A stretch of 64,000 nt of DNA from Dyella sedimenti (GCF_022760995.1 NZ_JAKWJO010000001.1:620001-684000), one strand, 5' to 3'; numbered from the stretch's first letter, positions 9,580-18,083 are shown. The notes: generated by a model not told the origin, from the sequence alone. Made by a program: numbers and translations.

Positions 9580-9969
9580 TCACCTGCTCGCCTGGCTTTC
9601 GCCGTTCCTGGCCAACCATCCGTAGAAATCCATGTTCTGGTAGAGCGCCGGGTCGGCCGCGGCGGCGTCCGGCGGCAGTTCGCTGTCGGCATCCAGCACC
9701 GGGGCCGGCACCAGGCTGGTGGGCGTGGCGCTGTTGGGGTTTTCCACCGGCGTGGACAGCATCAGAGCCGCGAAGGCGATCGCCGCGAACGCCCCCGCAG
9801 GCAGCAGCAGCCGCAACAGGCGCTGGGCCGGCGATCCGCCCTCGGTGCCGGCCAGGGCCGCGCGCCGTGCCGCGCGCAAGCGAGCGGCGGTGGCGGGATC
9901 GAGCTGACGCGCTGCCACGCGATACAGTTCGCGGGCGCGGCGTTCCAGGTGGTTGTCAGGCGCATTCAT
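9580..9969 (-). CDS. DUF3619-like single-pass membrane protein, probable anti-sigma partner
   Basis: 129 residues. Cytoplasmic N-terminal part (about 50 residues, Arg- and Ala-rich, starting MNAPDNHLERRARELYRVA), one transmembrane helix (LLPAGAFAAIAFAALMLST), then about 55 periplasmic residues ending FYGWLARNGESQ. This layout is that of small anti-sigma factors, and the sequence resembles DUF3619. It overlaps the sigma factor stop by 4 bp (ATGA), implying coupled translation and fixed stoichiometry. Binding to the sigma factor is inferred from position and topology only. Confidence 0.75.
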   Translation of the reverse strand: MNAPDNHLERRARELYRVAARQLDPATAARLRAARRAALAGTEGGSPAQRLLRLLLPAGAFAAIAFAALMLSTPVENPNSATPTSLVPAPVLDADSELPPDAAAADPALYQNMDFYGWLARNGESQASR

Positions 9970-10616
9970 CGCCAGTCCTCCAGTTGGTCGCGCAGGCGTT
10001 GCAGCGCGCGCGACAGGTGTGTTTTCACGCTCCCTTCCGAACAGCCCATGGCCTGGGCGGTTTCCGCCACGTCCAGGCCTTCCAGCACGCGCAGCATGAA
10101 GGCCTCGCGCTGGCGCTGGGGCAGCAGTTTCACGGCCGCTGCCATGTCCGCGTACGACTGGGCGTCATGCAACCGCTCCAGTGGGCCCGGCGCGGTGTCG
10201 GCCGGTTCCCAGCTGGGCAGGTCCTCCCCGTCCTCGTCCCTTCCGCCCAGCCAGCCCACCATGATCGAGCGCACCTTGCGGCGGCGCTGCAGGTCCACGA
10301 TGCGCCGGCGCAGGATGCCCCAGAACAGCGGCGTCCATTCCTGGGCGGGCTTGTCACTGTAGTGCTTGACCAGCCGCAGCATGGCGTCCTGCACCGCGTC
10401 CAGCGCATCCTCGCGGTGGCCGAGGTTCAGCTCGGCCATGCGAAAGGCACGCCGTTCGACCTGCGCCAGGAAGGCGTCCATCGACGCCGGCACTGCCCTG
10501 GCGCCATCGGCCAACAGCTCGGCATCGAGGGTGGAGAGGACGCTGCTCATGGCGTCGTCGCCGTCCGCTTCGCCGGATCGAGCATGCTGAGACTCCATCG
10601 GTACGTCTTCGTGCAT
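9966..10616 (-). CDS. ECF-type RNA polymerase sigma factor
   Basis: About 216 residues. Region 2 is visible at AFRMAELNLGHREDALDAVQDAMLRLVKHY and region 4 with its helix-turn-helix at LPQRQREAFMLRVLEGLDVAETAQAMGC, then SVKTHLSRALQRL. It is likely to transcribe its own operon and perhaps envelope genes. The start is uncertain: ATG at 10616, 10598 or 10550 are all in frame with no decisive ribosome-binding site. First gene of a unit with a putative anti-sigma and a DUF3106 protein, embedded on the opposite strand between pntAA and pntAB. Confidence 0.87.
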   Translation of the reverse strand: MHEDVPMESQHARSGEADGDDAMSSVLSTLDAELLADGARAVPASMDAFLAQVERRAFRMAELNLGHREDALDAVQDAMLRLVKHYSDKPAQEWTPLFWGILRRRIVDLQRRRKVRSIMVGWLGGRDEDGEDLPSWEPADTAPGPLERLHDAQSYADMAAAVKLLPQRQREAFMLRVLEGLDVAETAQAMGCSEGSVKTHLSRALQRLRDQLEDWR

Positions 10617-10691
10617 CAACGTCCGAGGCTCGCGCGGGTTGACCCGCACCCGTATGATGCGGGGACAACGATGTCCTGGCGGGGAGGGGTC

Positions 10692-10997
10692 ATGATTGAC
10701 GGGTTCCTGGCGCTTTACATCTTCATGCTGGCCGCGTTCACGGGGTACGAGATCATCGCCCGGGTGCCGGTGATTCTCCACACGCCCCTGATGTCGGGCT
10801 CCAACTTCATCCACGGCATTGTGCTGGTTGGCGCCATGATAGCGCTAGGGCACGCCCAGACCCCGTTCGAGCTGGCCATCGGCTTCCTGGGCGTACTCCT
10901 GGGTGCCGGCAACGCCGCCGGAGGTTACGTGGTGACCGAGCGCATGCTGGAGATGTTCAAGGCCAGCAAGCCCGCCGCCGGCAAGGAGCCGCGCTGA
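10692..10997 (+). CDS. pntAB: NAD(P) transhydrogenase subunit alpha part 2 (membrane)
   Basis: 101 residues with three hydrophobic segments (FLALYIFMLAAFTGYEII, FIHGIVLVGAMIALG, LAIGFLGVLLGAGNAAGGYVV). This is the short membrane subunit carrying the first helices of the proton channel. The ATG at 10692 follows GGGGAGGGG; another ATG at 10671 is less likely. Its stop overlaps the start of pntB (TGATG), so the two are translationally coupled. It is separated from pntAA, so it probably has its own promoter in the gap after the divergent sigma factor gene. Confidence 0.93.
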   Translation: MIDGFLALYIFMLAAFTGYEIIARVPVILHTPLMSGSNFIHGIVLVGAMIALGHAQTPFELAIGFLGVLLGAGNAAGGYVVTERMLEMFKASKPAAGKEPR

Positions 10998-12430
10998 TGG
11001 CCTGGCTCCCGGTGGTGATCAAGGCCTGCTATTTCCTCGCTGCCCTGCTGTTCATCCTCGGCCTCAAGCACATGAGCTCGCCGCGCAGCGCGCGCGGCGG
11101 CATCGTATGGGCGGGTTTCGGCATGCTGGTGGCGGTGGTCGCCACCTTCGCCCTGCCGGACATGCATCACCTCGGACTGATCCTGGCCGCCGTGCTGATC
11201 GGCGTGGCGGCGGCCTGGTGGTCGGGCCGCCGGGTGGCGATGACGGCCATGCCGCAGATGGTGGCCCTCTACAACGGCATGGGCGGCGGCGCGGCCGCGG
11301 CGATCGGCGCCGCCGAGCTGGCCGGCTACGCCGGCAATGCGATCACCTTGCTCGATGGCGGGCAGTTCACCGCCAGTGGCGCGGCCAGCCCGGGCACTGC
11401 CCAGCTGGCGCTGGCCGTCCTGGGCGCGCTGATCGGCTCGGTAAGCTTCTCCGGCTCGCTGATCGCCTTCGCCAAGCTGCAGGGATGGCTGGACAAGCGC
11501 TTCACCTTTCCCGGCCAGCGCGTGGTCAACCTGCTGGTGCTGGCGGCGGCGGTGGTGCTGGGGGCGATGATCGCCGGCGGCCAGCTGAGCATGCCGCTGA
11601 TCGCGGCGTTCTTCGTGCTGGCGCTGTTGTTCGGCCTGATGATGACCCTGCCCATCGGCGGTGCCGACATGCCGGTGGTGATCTCGCTCTACAACGCCTT
11701 CACCGGCCTGGCCGTGGCGTTCGAGGGCTTCGTGCTGCAGAACGAGGCGATGATTATCGCCGGCACCGTGGTCGGTGCGGCCGGCACCCTGCTGACCCAG
11801 CTGATGGCCAAGGCGATGAACCGATCGATCGGCAACGTGCTGTTCGGCAGCTTCGGCGCGGCGGGCGGCGCGGCGGGCCAGGCCATCGGCGGCAGCCAGA
11901 AGCCGATCGAGGCCAGCGACGCGGCGGTGATGATGGCCTATGCCGAGCGCGTGGTGATCGTGCCGGGCTACGGCATGGCCGTGGCGCAGGCGCAGCACAA
12001 GGTGTGGGAGTTCGCCAAGCTGCTGATCGAGCGCGGGGTGAAGGTGAGGTTCGCCATCCATCCGGTGGCGGGGCGCATGCCGGGCCATATGAACGTGCTG
12101 CTGGCCGAGGCGGGCGTGCCCTACGACCTGATCGCGGACATGGACGACATCAATCCCGAATTCCCCAACACCGACGTGGTCCTGGTGATCGGCGCCAACG
12201 ACGTGGTCAACCCCCTGGCCAAGACCGATCCGTCCTCGCCGATCTATGGCATGCCCATCCTCGACGTGGCCGCCGCCCGGCAGGTGATCGTCATCAAGCG
12301 CGGCAAGGGCACCGGCTTCGCCGGCATCGAGAACGCGCTGTTCTATGCCGACAACGCACGCATGCTGTATGGCGACGGCCAGGCGGCCGCGGGCCAACTG
12401 GTGGCGGAACTGAAGGCGCTGGACGGCTGA
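10997..12430 (+). CDS. pntB: NAD(P) transhydrogenase subunit beta
   Basis: 477 residues. The first 260 or so form multiple membrane helices of the proton channel; the remainder is the NADP(H)-binding domain III, with VIVPGYGMAVAQAQHKV, the GRMPGHMNVLLAEAGVPYD loop and VLVIGANDVVNP, all hallmark motifs. Full length. Ends 7 bp before the stop of a convergent small membrane-protein gene. Confidence 0.96.
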   Translation: MAWLPVVIKACYFLAALLFILGLKHMSSPRSARGGIVWAGFGMLVAVVATFALPDMHHLGLILAAVLIGVAAAWWSGRRVAMTAMPQMVALYNGMGGGAAAAIGAAELAGYAGNAITLLDGGQFTASGAASPGTAQLALAVLGALIGSVSFSGSLIAFAKLQGWLDKRFTFPGQRVVNLLVLAAAVVLGAMIAGGQLSMPLIAAFFVLALLFGLMMTLPIGGADMPVVISLYNAFTGLAVAFEGFVLQNEAMIIAGTVVGAAGTLLTQLMAKAMNRSIGNVLFGSFGAAGGAAGQAIGGSQKPIEASDAAVMMAYAERVVIVPGYGMAVAQAQHKVWEFAKLLIERGVKVRFAIHPVAGRMPGHMNVLLAEAGVPYDLIADMDDINPEFPNTDVVLVIGANDVVNPLAKTDPSSPIYGMPILDVAAARQVIVIKRGKGTGFAGIENALFYADNARMLYGDGQAAAGQLVAELKALDG

Positions 12431-12437
12431 GCCGCGC

Positions 12438-12875
12438 TCAGGCGGCCGGGCCGTTGCGATCGAGGCGGCCCGCGGTCAGGGCCGCCAGCCCGATGCCGAT
12501 GGCGTACCAGGCGCTGTCCGCCGGGGCATTGCCCAGCCTCGCCAGTTGCAGCAGCAGCGCGACGCCGGCGGTATGCAGCGCATCGACCAGGCCTAGTCCC
12601 ATCAGCCCGGCGATGCGCGCGGCCGCGGTCAGCATGCTCATGTAGAGCGCCGCCGTCAGCGCGGCCAGAGCCGCCAGCAGCGCGGCGCCCGTCCCCGCCG
12701 GGCGCACCCAGTGGCGGACGGCCTTGCCCAGCAGCCAGCCGGCCGGCAGCGCCAGCCAGGGCAGCGGGCGCTGCAGGTAGAGCATGGGCACCATCCATAC
12801 CGCGCCGGCCGCCAGGCCGAGCATGGCGGTGCTGAATAGGGCGAAGAGCCAGGAGAAAGCGGCCCGTGCGTTCAT
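12438..12875 (-). CDS. Hypothetical small integral membrane protein
   Basis: 145 residues with about four hydrophobic segments (AAFSWLFALFSTAMLGLAAG, PLPWLALPAGWLLG, GAALLAALAALTAALYM, AWYAIGIGLAALTAG) and little else. I do not recognise a family. The start at 12875 (MNARAAFSW) places the first helix at the N-terminus; an alternative ATG is at 12932. Neither has a convincing ribosome-binding site. Convergent with pntB, with almost no gap. Confidence 0.65.
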   Translation of the reverse strand: MNARAAFSWLFALFSTAMLGLAAGAVWMVPMLYLQRPLPWLALPAGWLLGKAVRHWVRPAGTGAALLAALAALTAALYMSMLTAAARIAGLMGLGLVDALHTAGVALLLQLARLGNAPADSAWYAIGIGLAALTAGRLDRNGPAA

Positions 12876-13068
12876 GCGCGGGCAGGATGGGGCTGGGCGG
12901 GCACGATTCTTCTCTGGCGTAAAAACCCCCATGATAGCGCGCCGCCCGGGTCGGCCGCCCCTTGAGATTCCCCGGCGTTGGCCTGACCTACGGGGCATGC
13001 CCCGCCATCTGGCGGCATAATGGATAGCTTGGCGCGACACCTTGCCGCGCCCATCGATGAGATTCGGC

Positions 13069-13626
13069 ATGAGCGGTTTCAGTCTTAGCAGCGAGCCCTT
13101 CACCCTGGAGCGCGATTGCCAGGCGGTCATGGTGCCGCAGGGCGAGGTGGTGAGCCTGCCGGCGGGGCAGATCGGCTACATCACCCAGGCGCTGGGCGGC
13201 AGCTTCACCGTCTATGTGGAGGGCAACCTGTTCCGCATCGCCGGCAACGACGCCGATGCCCTGGGCAAGGAGACGCCGCCGCCGATCGAGCTGCCGGCCG
13301 ATGCCACCGATGCCGATGTCGAGGCCCTGGTGTGGCAACAGCTGCGCACCGTGTTCGATCCGGAGATCCCGATCAACGTGGTGGAGCTGGGGCTGGTCTA
13401 CGACGTCTCGCTCGAACAGCTGGCGCCCGGCCAGCGCAAGGTGTACGTGAAGATGACGCTCACCGCGCCGGGCTGCGGCATGGGCGACATCCTGGTGGAC
13501 GATGCGCGCACCAAGCTGGAGCTGATCCCCACCGTGGCCGAGGCGGACGTGGACCTGGTGTTCGATCCGCCGTGGAACCACTCGATGATGTCCGACGCGG
13601 CCAAGCTCGAAACCGGCATGCTGTGA
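13069..13626 (+). CDS. sufT: Putative Fe-S cluster assembly protein SufT (MIP18/DUF59)
   Basis: 185 residues. The C-terminal half is a MIP18 (DUF59) domain: DPEIPINVVELGLVYDV followed by TLTAPGCGMGDILVDDAR, including the single conserved Cys. The N-terminal 80 residues (VMVPQGEVVSLPAGQ, then GYITQALGGSFTVYVEGN) are specific to SufT. SufT proteins assist Fe-S protein maturation, often under high demand. The ATG at 13069 is chosen over two codons 12 and 27 bases earlier because it matches the family N-terminus; GATGAGA upstream may serve as ribosome-binding site. No other suf gene lies nearby. Confidence 0.9.
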   Translation: MSGFSLSSEPFTLERDCQAVMVPQGEVVSLPAGQIGYITQALGGSFTVYVEGNLFRIAGNDADALGKETPPPIELPADATDADVEALVWQQLRTVFDPEIPINVVELGLVYDVSLEQLAPGQRKVYVKMTLTAPGCGMGDILVDDARTKLELIPTVAEADVDLVFDPPWNHSMMSDAAKLETGML

Positions 13627-13668
13627 GAGTGTCCCTCAGAGGGATGAGCCAGAGCGCGCGCACTGGCT

Positions 13669-13692
13669 CCCTCCCCTGCGCGCAGGGGAGGG
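13669..13692. repeat. GC-rich intergenic palindrome (copy 2 of 3)
   Basis: Perfect 24-bp palindrome whose half is CCCTCCCCTGCG. It shares the CCCTC(T/C)CC...GGGGAGGG pattern with 2595-2618 and 23324-23347. No T-run follows. It lies in the 173-bp gap between sufT and the ydcH-like gene. Confidence 0.75.
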
Positions 13693-13799
13693 CTGGGGAG
13701 GGGGCTCTTATGGCCGCACCAGGCTGACCAACATCAAATAGCTGGGTCCCGGGCGATGCCAGACTGCCTTGCGCAGCCTGACCGTTACCTGGAGCGTGC

Positions 13800-14018
13800 A
13801 TGTTTCCCGAGTTCCGCGATCTGATCACCGAGCTGAAAGGCCGCGATCCGCATTTTTCCCGCCTGTTCCACCGGCACAACGAGCTGGACCAGGAAATCAA
13901 GAACATGGAGTCGGGCGTGGTGCCTGCCGCCCCGCTGGCCATCGAGCAGCTCAAGAAGGAAAAGCTGCTGCTGAAGGACCAGCTCTACACCATCCTGCGC
14001 CGCGTCTCGGCCTCCTGA
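13800..14018 (+). CDS. YdcH / DUF465 family small protein
   Basis: 72 residues, almost entirely helical, starting MFPEFRDLITELKGRDPHF and including FHRHNELDQEIKNME and IEQLKKEKLLLKDQLYTIL, the standard DUF465 coiled-coil layout and length. Function unknown across the family. The start has GGAG about 7 bases upstream. Followed after about 80 bp by a polyphosphate kinase gene. Confidence 0.88.
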   Translation: MFPEFRDLITELKGRDPHFSRLFHRHNELDQEIKNMESGVVPAAPLAIEQLKKEKLLLKDQLYTILRRVSAS

Positions 14019-14095
14019 ACCCTGCGCCTGTCCGCATCGCCGCGCCATAACCGGGGCGGCCTTCCCCTGTCCATCGTCCCAAGGGGTGACAAACC

Positions 14096-15184
14096 ATGTC
14101 GTCGACCACCATTCCGCCGTCCGTTCCAGCCACGTCAACCGTCGACGATCCCGCGCTCGCCAGCGAACGCCGGGCGGTCAACGACGCCATTGCGTCCGCG
14201 CAGTCGCTGATGGCCGACGGCATGCAGGACATCCTGGAACAGGCCGCGGAACAGGAAGAGGAGGCGGGGGCGGACACGCTGTTCGACAGCGTGAAAACCA
14301 TCATGGACGGGCTCTCGCCCGACGATGCCTCGCGCCTGCGCAGCCTGCTGCTGGAAGGCGACCCGCACCTGCGCAGCGGAGGCTCCCGCCATCCTGACGA
14401 CGAACTCTCGCCCGGCTGGCGCAAGGGCGAGTACCCGTACCGCCACAAGATGTCGCGCCGCAACTACGAGAAGCAGAAATACCGCCTGCAGGTAGAACTG
14501 CTGAAGCTGCAGGCCTGGGTACGCGAGACCGGCCAGCGCGTGGTGGTCCTGTTCGAGGGGCGTGACGCGGCGGGCAAGGGCGGCACCATCAAGCGTTTCA
14601 TGGAGCACCTCAACCCGCGCGGCGCGCGGGTGGTGGCGCTGGAGAAGCCGTCCGAATCCGAGCGCGGGCAGTGGTACTTCCAGCGCTACATCCAGCACCT
14701 GCCCACGCGCGGCGAGATCGTGATGTTCGACCGCAGCTGGTACAACCGCGCGGGCGTGGAGCGCGTGATGGGCTTCTGCACGGACGCCGAGTACGATGAC
14801 TTCATGCGGCAGGTGCCCGAGTTCGAGCGCCACCTGGTCAGCAGTGGCATCCACCTGTTCAAGTTCTGGTTCTCGGTGAGCCGCGCCGAGCAGCGCCGCC
14901 GTTTCGAGGAACGCAAGCTGCACCCGCTCAAGCAGTGGAAGCTCAGCCCGGTGGATCTGGCCTCGCTGGACAAGTGGGAGGCCTACACCAAGGCCAAGGA
15001 GGCGATGTTCGCGCATACGGATACCGCCGATGCGCCGTGGATCGTGATCCGTTCCGACTGCAAGAAGCGCGCGCGGCTCGCCGCCATGCGCCATGTGCTC
15101 AGCCGGATGCCATACGACAACCGCGACGCCAAGGTGGTGGGGCTGCCCGATCCGCTGATCGTGGGACGCGCGCTGTTCGGTTGA
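14096..15184 (+). CDS. ppk2: Polyphosphate kinase 2 family protein, long form
   Basis: 362 residues. PPK2 enzymes move phosphate between polyphosphate and nucleotides. Walker A is EGRDAAGKGGT (near 154-164), the family block WYFQRYIQHLP follows, and the Walker B/lid region is VMFDRSWYNRAG (209-220). The first 110 residues are an acidic extension (AEQEEEAGAD) absent from the second PPK2 at 27103-27894. Strong start: AAGGGGTG lies 7 bases upstream. Whether it prefers GDP, ADP or AMP cannot be told from sequence alone. Ends at a bidirectional terminator. Confidence 0.92.
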   Translation: MSSTTIPPSVPATSTVDDPALASERRAVNDAIASAQSLMADGMQDILEQAAEQEEEAGADTLFDSVKTIMDGLSPDDASRLRSLLLEGDPHLRSGGSRHPDDELSPGWRKGEYPYRHKMSRRNYEKQKYRLQVELLKLQAWVRETGQRVVVLFEGRDAAGKGGTIKRFMEHLNPRGARVVALEKPSESERGQWYFQRYIQHLPTRGEIVMFDRSWYNRAGVERVMGFCTDAEYDDFMRQVPEFERHLVSSGIHLFKFWFSVSRAEQRRRFEERKLHPLKQWKLSPVDLASLDKWEAYTKAKEAMFAHTDTADAPWIVIRSDCKKRARLAAMRHVLSRMPYDNRDAKVVGLPDPLIVGRALFG

Positions 15185-15197
15185 TGACCGGTCCCTG

Positions 15198-15240
15198 AAA
15201 ACCGAGGGCCCCGCTGGCAAGGCGGGGCCTTCGTGGTTTT
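15198..15240. terminator. Bidirectional terminator between ppk2 and asparaginase-like gene
   Basis: Inner stem GGCCCCGC (15207-15214) / GCGGGGCC (15222-15229), outer arms AAAACC (15198-15203) / GGTTTT (15235-15240). The outer A/T arms give a U-tract on either strand. It lies between two convergent genes whose stops are at 15184 and 15254. Confidence 0.85.
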
Positions 15241-15253
15241 CGGAGGGGGGCGT

Positions 15254-15745
15254 TCAGCCGCCCGCTTCCTCGAAGCGGTTGGCCTCGCGGTTCTTGCGCA
15301 CCTTGGCCGGGTCCCATACGCGGCCGTTCATGGTGATGTACACGCCATCGGGCAGGGTCTGCACGGCGGCCACGGCGCAACCGACGTTGAATACCGCATC
15401 CGAGCCCTGGAAGCGTGCCGGGTTCAGCGCGCCGGTGAGCACGATCACCTTGCCCTTGAGGCTGGCCAGTTCGCGCGCGGTCTCGACCATGGTGTCGGTG
15501 CCGTGCGTCACCAGCACGTGGCGGTGCGGCTGTGCCTCGATGGTGGAGCGCACCAGGGCGCGGTCCTCGTCGGTCATGTGCAGGCTGTCCTTGCGCAGGA
15601 TCGGGATCACGTCGAACTGGAAGGCCACGCCGAGCTGGCTGAGGATCTCGCCGATCTGCGGCGAACCGATCTTGTAGTCCGACTTGTCGTCGAAATAGAT
15701 CTTGTCGATGGTGCCGCCGGTGGTGACGATGGTCAGGTGCTGCAT
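15254..15745 (-). CDS. Asparaginase domain-containing protein (N-terminal domain only)
   Basis: 163 residues, about half of a normal asparaginase. The nucleophile motif VTTGGTIDKIYFD is at the N-terminus (Thr9), and the second catalytic block VLVTHGTDTMVETA and the Lys in GKVIVLTGAL are present, so all chemistry residues of the N-terminal domain are kept while the C-terminal domain that completes the dimer site is absent. It reads cleanly to its stop with no sign of a frameshift; such short stand-alone forms exist in several proteobacteria. Substrate unknown. The ATG at 15745 is used; one five codons earlier is possible. Confidence 0.83.
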   Translation of the reverse strand: MQHLTIVTTGGTIDKIYFDDKSDYKIGSPQIGEILSQLGVAFQFDVIPILRKDSLHMTDEDRALVRSTIEAQPHRHVLVTHGTDTMVETARELASLKGKVIVLTGALNPARFQGSDAVFNVGCAVAAVQTLPDGVYITMNGRVWDPAKVRKNREANRFEEAGG

Positions 15746-15802
15746 GGTCGAGGGCCGCAAGGTGGGGAGGCGCGCATTTTAGCCGGTGGTGCCGCCCCGT
15801 GC

Positions 15803-17449
15803 TCAGTGCGGACCCAGCAGCAGCGCGGTGTCGGTCGCATCGGTCACGCCCAGGCGCGACAGCCCATGCCCCACGAAGCGCCGCAGTGCCGCGCCGGCGC
15901 GGGCGTGGCCGTGCGGCGCGGCCCAGCTGTCGTGGCGCGCCAGCAGTGCCGCCGCCGCGCAGCGCGCCAGGGTCAAGGCAAGGCCGCGCGCGCCGGCTTC
16001 CAGCGCGTCGCGCTGCTTCGCCCCAGCTTCGAGAAAGGCTGCCGCTTCCTGCAGGGCGGCGTGGATGCGTTGGCGCGCGTGGGCATCGATGCTGTCGGCC
16101 AGCCAGCCGTCGATGGCAGTGTGCAGCGCGGCGAACGAATCGCCGGCCAGCGCGCGCAGGCTGTCCAGCGACAGCACGTTGGTGGTGCCTTCCCAGATCG
16201 CATACACCTGCGCATCGCGCAGCAACTGGGGCAGGCCGGTGTCCTCGATATAGCCGGCGCCGCCGAAGCATTCCAGCGCCTCCGAGCACAACCGGATCGC
16301 CAGCTTGCCGGTCCATAGCTTGGCCAGCGGCGTGAGCAGGCGCAGCAGGGCGGCCTCGTGCGGCTGCGCGGCGCCGTGCTCGACGCGGCCGAGCAGGTGC
16401 GCCACTTCGAAAGTCAGCGCGAAGGCGCCCTCGAACTCGGCTTGTATGTCGGCCAGGGTCTGCGCGTGCAGCGGTTGTTCGATAAGCGGTTTGCCGAAGG
16501 CCTGGCGTCGTGTCGCGTAATCGCGCGCCAGCGCGATGGCGCGCGCCATGCTGGCGGTGGCGCCCACCGCGTTCCAGGTGCGGGTGATGTTGAGCATCGG
16601 CGCCACCTGGCGCACGCCGTTGGCCAGCTCGCCCAGCGGCCAGGCGGGCAGGCCGTCAAGGTGGATCTCGGCGGTGGGCAGCTCGTGCGTGCCCAGCTTG
16701 TCCTTCAGGCGGTCGATGACCAGTTCCGGCCGGCGGCGCCCACCATCCATGGTTTCCACGTAGAACAGGGCCAGCGCGCCCGGACCGTGGCCGGCGCCCT
16801 CGGGCCGCGCCAGGGCCAGCGCCATCTCGCCCACCACGGCCGAGCTGAACCACTTGCGCCCATGGAGCCGCCACTGCCCGTCGGCATTCTGGCGCGCCAC
16901 CGTCTCGGTGTTGCCCACGTCGGAGCCGCCGGTGTTCTCGGTCATCCATTGGCCGCTGAGCCAGAAGGTGGCCGGGTCGCGGCTGAGCAGCCGGGGCAGG
17001 GCGCGTTGCAGCAGCGCCTGGTTGCCCGAGGCCTTCAGCGCCGTCGCCGCGCCATCGGTCATCGCCAGCGGGCAGGTGTAGAACTCGCTGGCCACGTGAT
17101 AGAGGTAGGCGCGGGCGAATTCCTCCAGCCGCGCGTGCTCGCTGGCCTCATGGCCGGCGGCCAGCACGGCGTGGCGGGTGGTGATGCGTGGGCCTTCCTG
17201 CCAGGCCTCGGTCAGCTCGATGCGGTCCACGCGATTGCCCCAGGCGTCCCACTGGGTCAGCACCGGTTTGCGCCGCGTGCTGCGGCCGACCCGCTGCCAG
17301 GCCATCACCGCGTAGTCGCCGAGCGCCTGCAGGTCGGCGTCCAGCGCGCCGCGCCGCGCGGGTGGCAGCGCGCGGTCGAGCATGGCGCGCAGCAGGTGGT
17401 CCTCGCGGTACGGGTGGGCGAGCTGCGGCGGATCTTGCACGAATCCCAT
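15803..17449 (-). CDS. Acyl-CoA dehydrogenase family protein, AidB-like
   Basis: 548 residues, the length of AidB (alkylation-adaptive flavoprotein) rather than the 380 of ordinary acyl-CoA dehydrogenases. FAD-site segments are present: SGQWMTENTGGSDVGNTET and RKWFSSAV. The C-terminal helical part has ALECFGGAGYIEDTGLPQL and AIWEGTTNVLSLDSLRAL, as in AidB. AidB is induced by methylating agents and binds DNA; whether this protein has that role or a catabolic one is unknown. The ATG at 17449 has GGGAG about 6 bases upstream. Downstream of a cupin gene on the same strand, with a strong hairpin in between. Confidence 0.88.
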   Translation of the reverse strand: MGFVQDPPQLAHPYREDHLLRAMLDRALPPARRGALDADLQALGDYAVMAWQRVGRSTRRKPVLTQWDAWGNRVDRIELTEAWQEGPRITTRHAVLAAGHEASEHARLEEFARAYLYHVASEFYTCPLAMTDGAATALKASGNQALLQRALPRLLSRDPATFWLSGQWMTENTGGSDVGNTETVARQNADGQWRLHGRKWFSSAVVGEMALALARPEGAGHGPGALALFYVETMDGGRRRPELVIDRLKDKLGTHELPTAEIHLDGLPAWPLGELANGVRQVAPMLNITRTWNAVGATASMARAIALARDYATRRQAFGKPLIEQPLHAQTLADIQAEFEGAFALTFEVAHLLGRVEHGAAQPHEAALLRLLTPLAKLWTGKLAIRLCSEALECFGGAGYIEDTGLPQLLRDAQVYAIWEGTTNVLSLDSLRALAGDSFAALHTAIDGWLADSIDAHARQRIHAALQEAAAFLEAGAKQRDALEAGARGLALTLARCAAAALLARHDSWAAPHGHARAGAALRRFVGHGLSRLGVTDATDTALLLGPH

Positions 17450-17499
17450 GGTCGGCTCCCGACAGGTCAATACGCCCGAGTATAGTCGCCAGCCCTTCG

Positions 17500-17548
17500 A
17501 GCCTGTTCACGATCTCCGTGTGACCCGTGCTGAGATCGTGAACAGGCT
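17500..17548. repeat. Perfect 17-bp inverted repeat between cupin and AidB-like genes
   Basis: Arms AGCCTGTTCACGATCTC (17500-17516) and its exact complement (17532-17548), loop of 15 bases. Read on the plus strand it is followed by TTTT, giving a terminator look, but both flanking genes are on the minus strand, where no U-run follows. Its outer edge touches the cupin stop codon (17550). It may be a processing or attenuation element, or a dispersed repeat. Confidence 0.85.
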
Positions 17549-17549
17549 T

Positions 17550-18017
17550 TTAGCCCGGCTGGATGGCGCCGAACTCGACCAGATCTTCCTGTTTGCCGTT
17601 GATGTAAAGGCGTAGCCCGCGATGCGGGTAGTCGCACACGTCCTGCTCCAGGCGCTGGCCGACCACCAGCAGGACCAGCGGCTCGTCGCTGCTGTTGCTC
17701 AGCACATGGGCCGGGCCGCCGCGCGCGAAGCCGAGGAAGTCGCCGGGTCCTACCGCATGGGCCCGCTCGTCGATGAGCGCGGTGCCGTGGCCGGACAGCA
17801 CGTAGACGCATTCCTCTTCGTACAGGTGGCGGTGGTATTCGCTCGAGTCGTGTCCCGGCGCCAGCTCGATGCGGTGGAAGCCCAGTGCGGTGAGCCCGGT
17901 GGTATCACCCAGCGACTTGCGCTGGCGCACCGCCAAGGGGTTGAGTGCATGCACCTTGACGGTGGCTTGCATCGCCGCGATGTCGGCGGCCTTCAGCAGT
18001 TCGCGTGGCTTGGTCAC
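17550..18017 (-). CDS. Cupin domain protein
   Basis: 155 residues with one cupin barrel. Motif 1 is SEYHRHLYEEECVYVLSG (two His and a Glu as metal ligands) and motif 2 is GPGDFLGFARGGPAHVLSN (third His). The C-terminal 40 residues, with CDYPHRGLRLYINGKQEDL, form a conserved tail in this subfamily. The start is a GTG at 18017 with GGAGA 6 bases upstream. Enzyme or small-molecule binder cannot be decided. It is upstream of the AidB-like gene and may share its transcript through the hairpin. Confidence 0.85.
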   Translation of the reverse strand: MTKPRELLKAADIAAMQATVKVHALNPLAVRQRKSLGDTTGLTALGFHRIELAPGHDSSEYHRHLYEEECVYVLSGHGTALIDERAHAVGPGDFLGFARGGPAHVLSNSSDEPLVLLVVGQRLEQDVCDYPHRGLRLYINGKQEDLVEFGAIQPG

Positions 18018-18083
18018 GGGCGTCTCCGGCGTGGCTTGGCGGGCGTGTCGCGTCCATCCTACTGTGCCGCGCCGATGGCGGCC

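Noticed and set aside
15254..15745. Pseudogene of a full-length asparaginase
   Set aside because: No C-terminal remnant lies downstream; the gene ends before a good terminator and keeps its catalytic residues.
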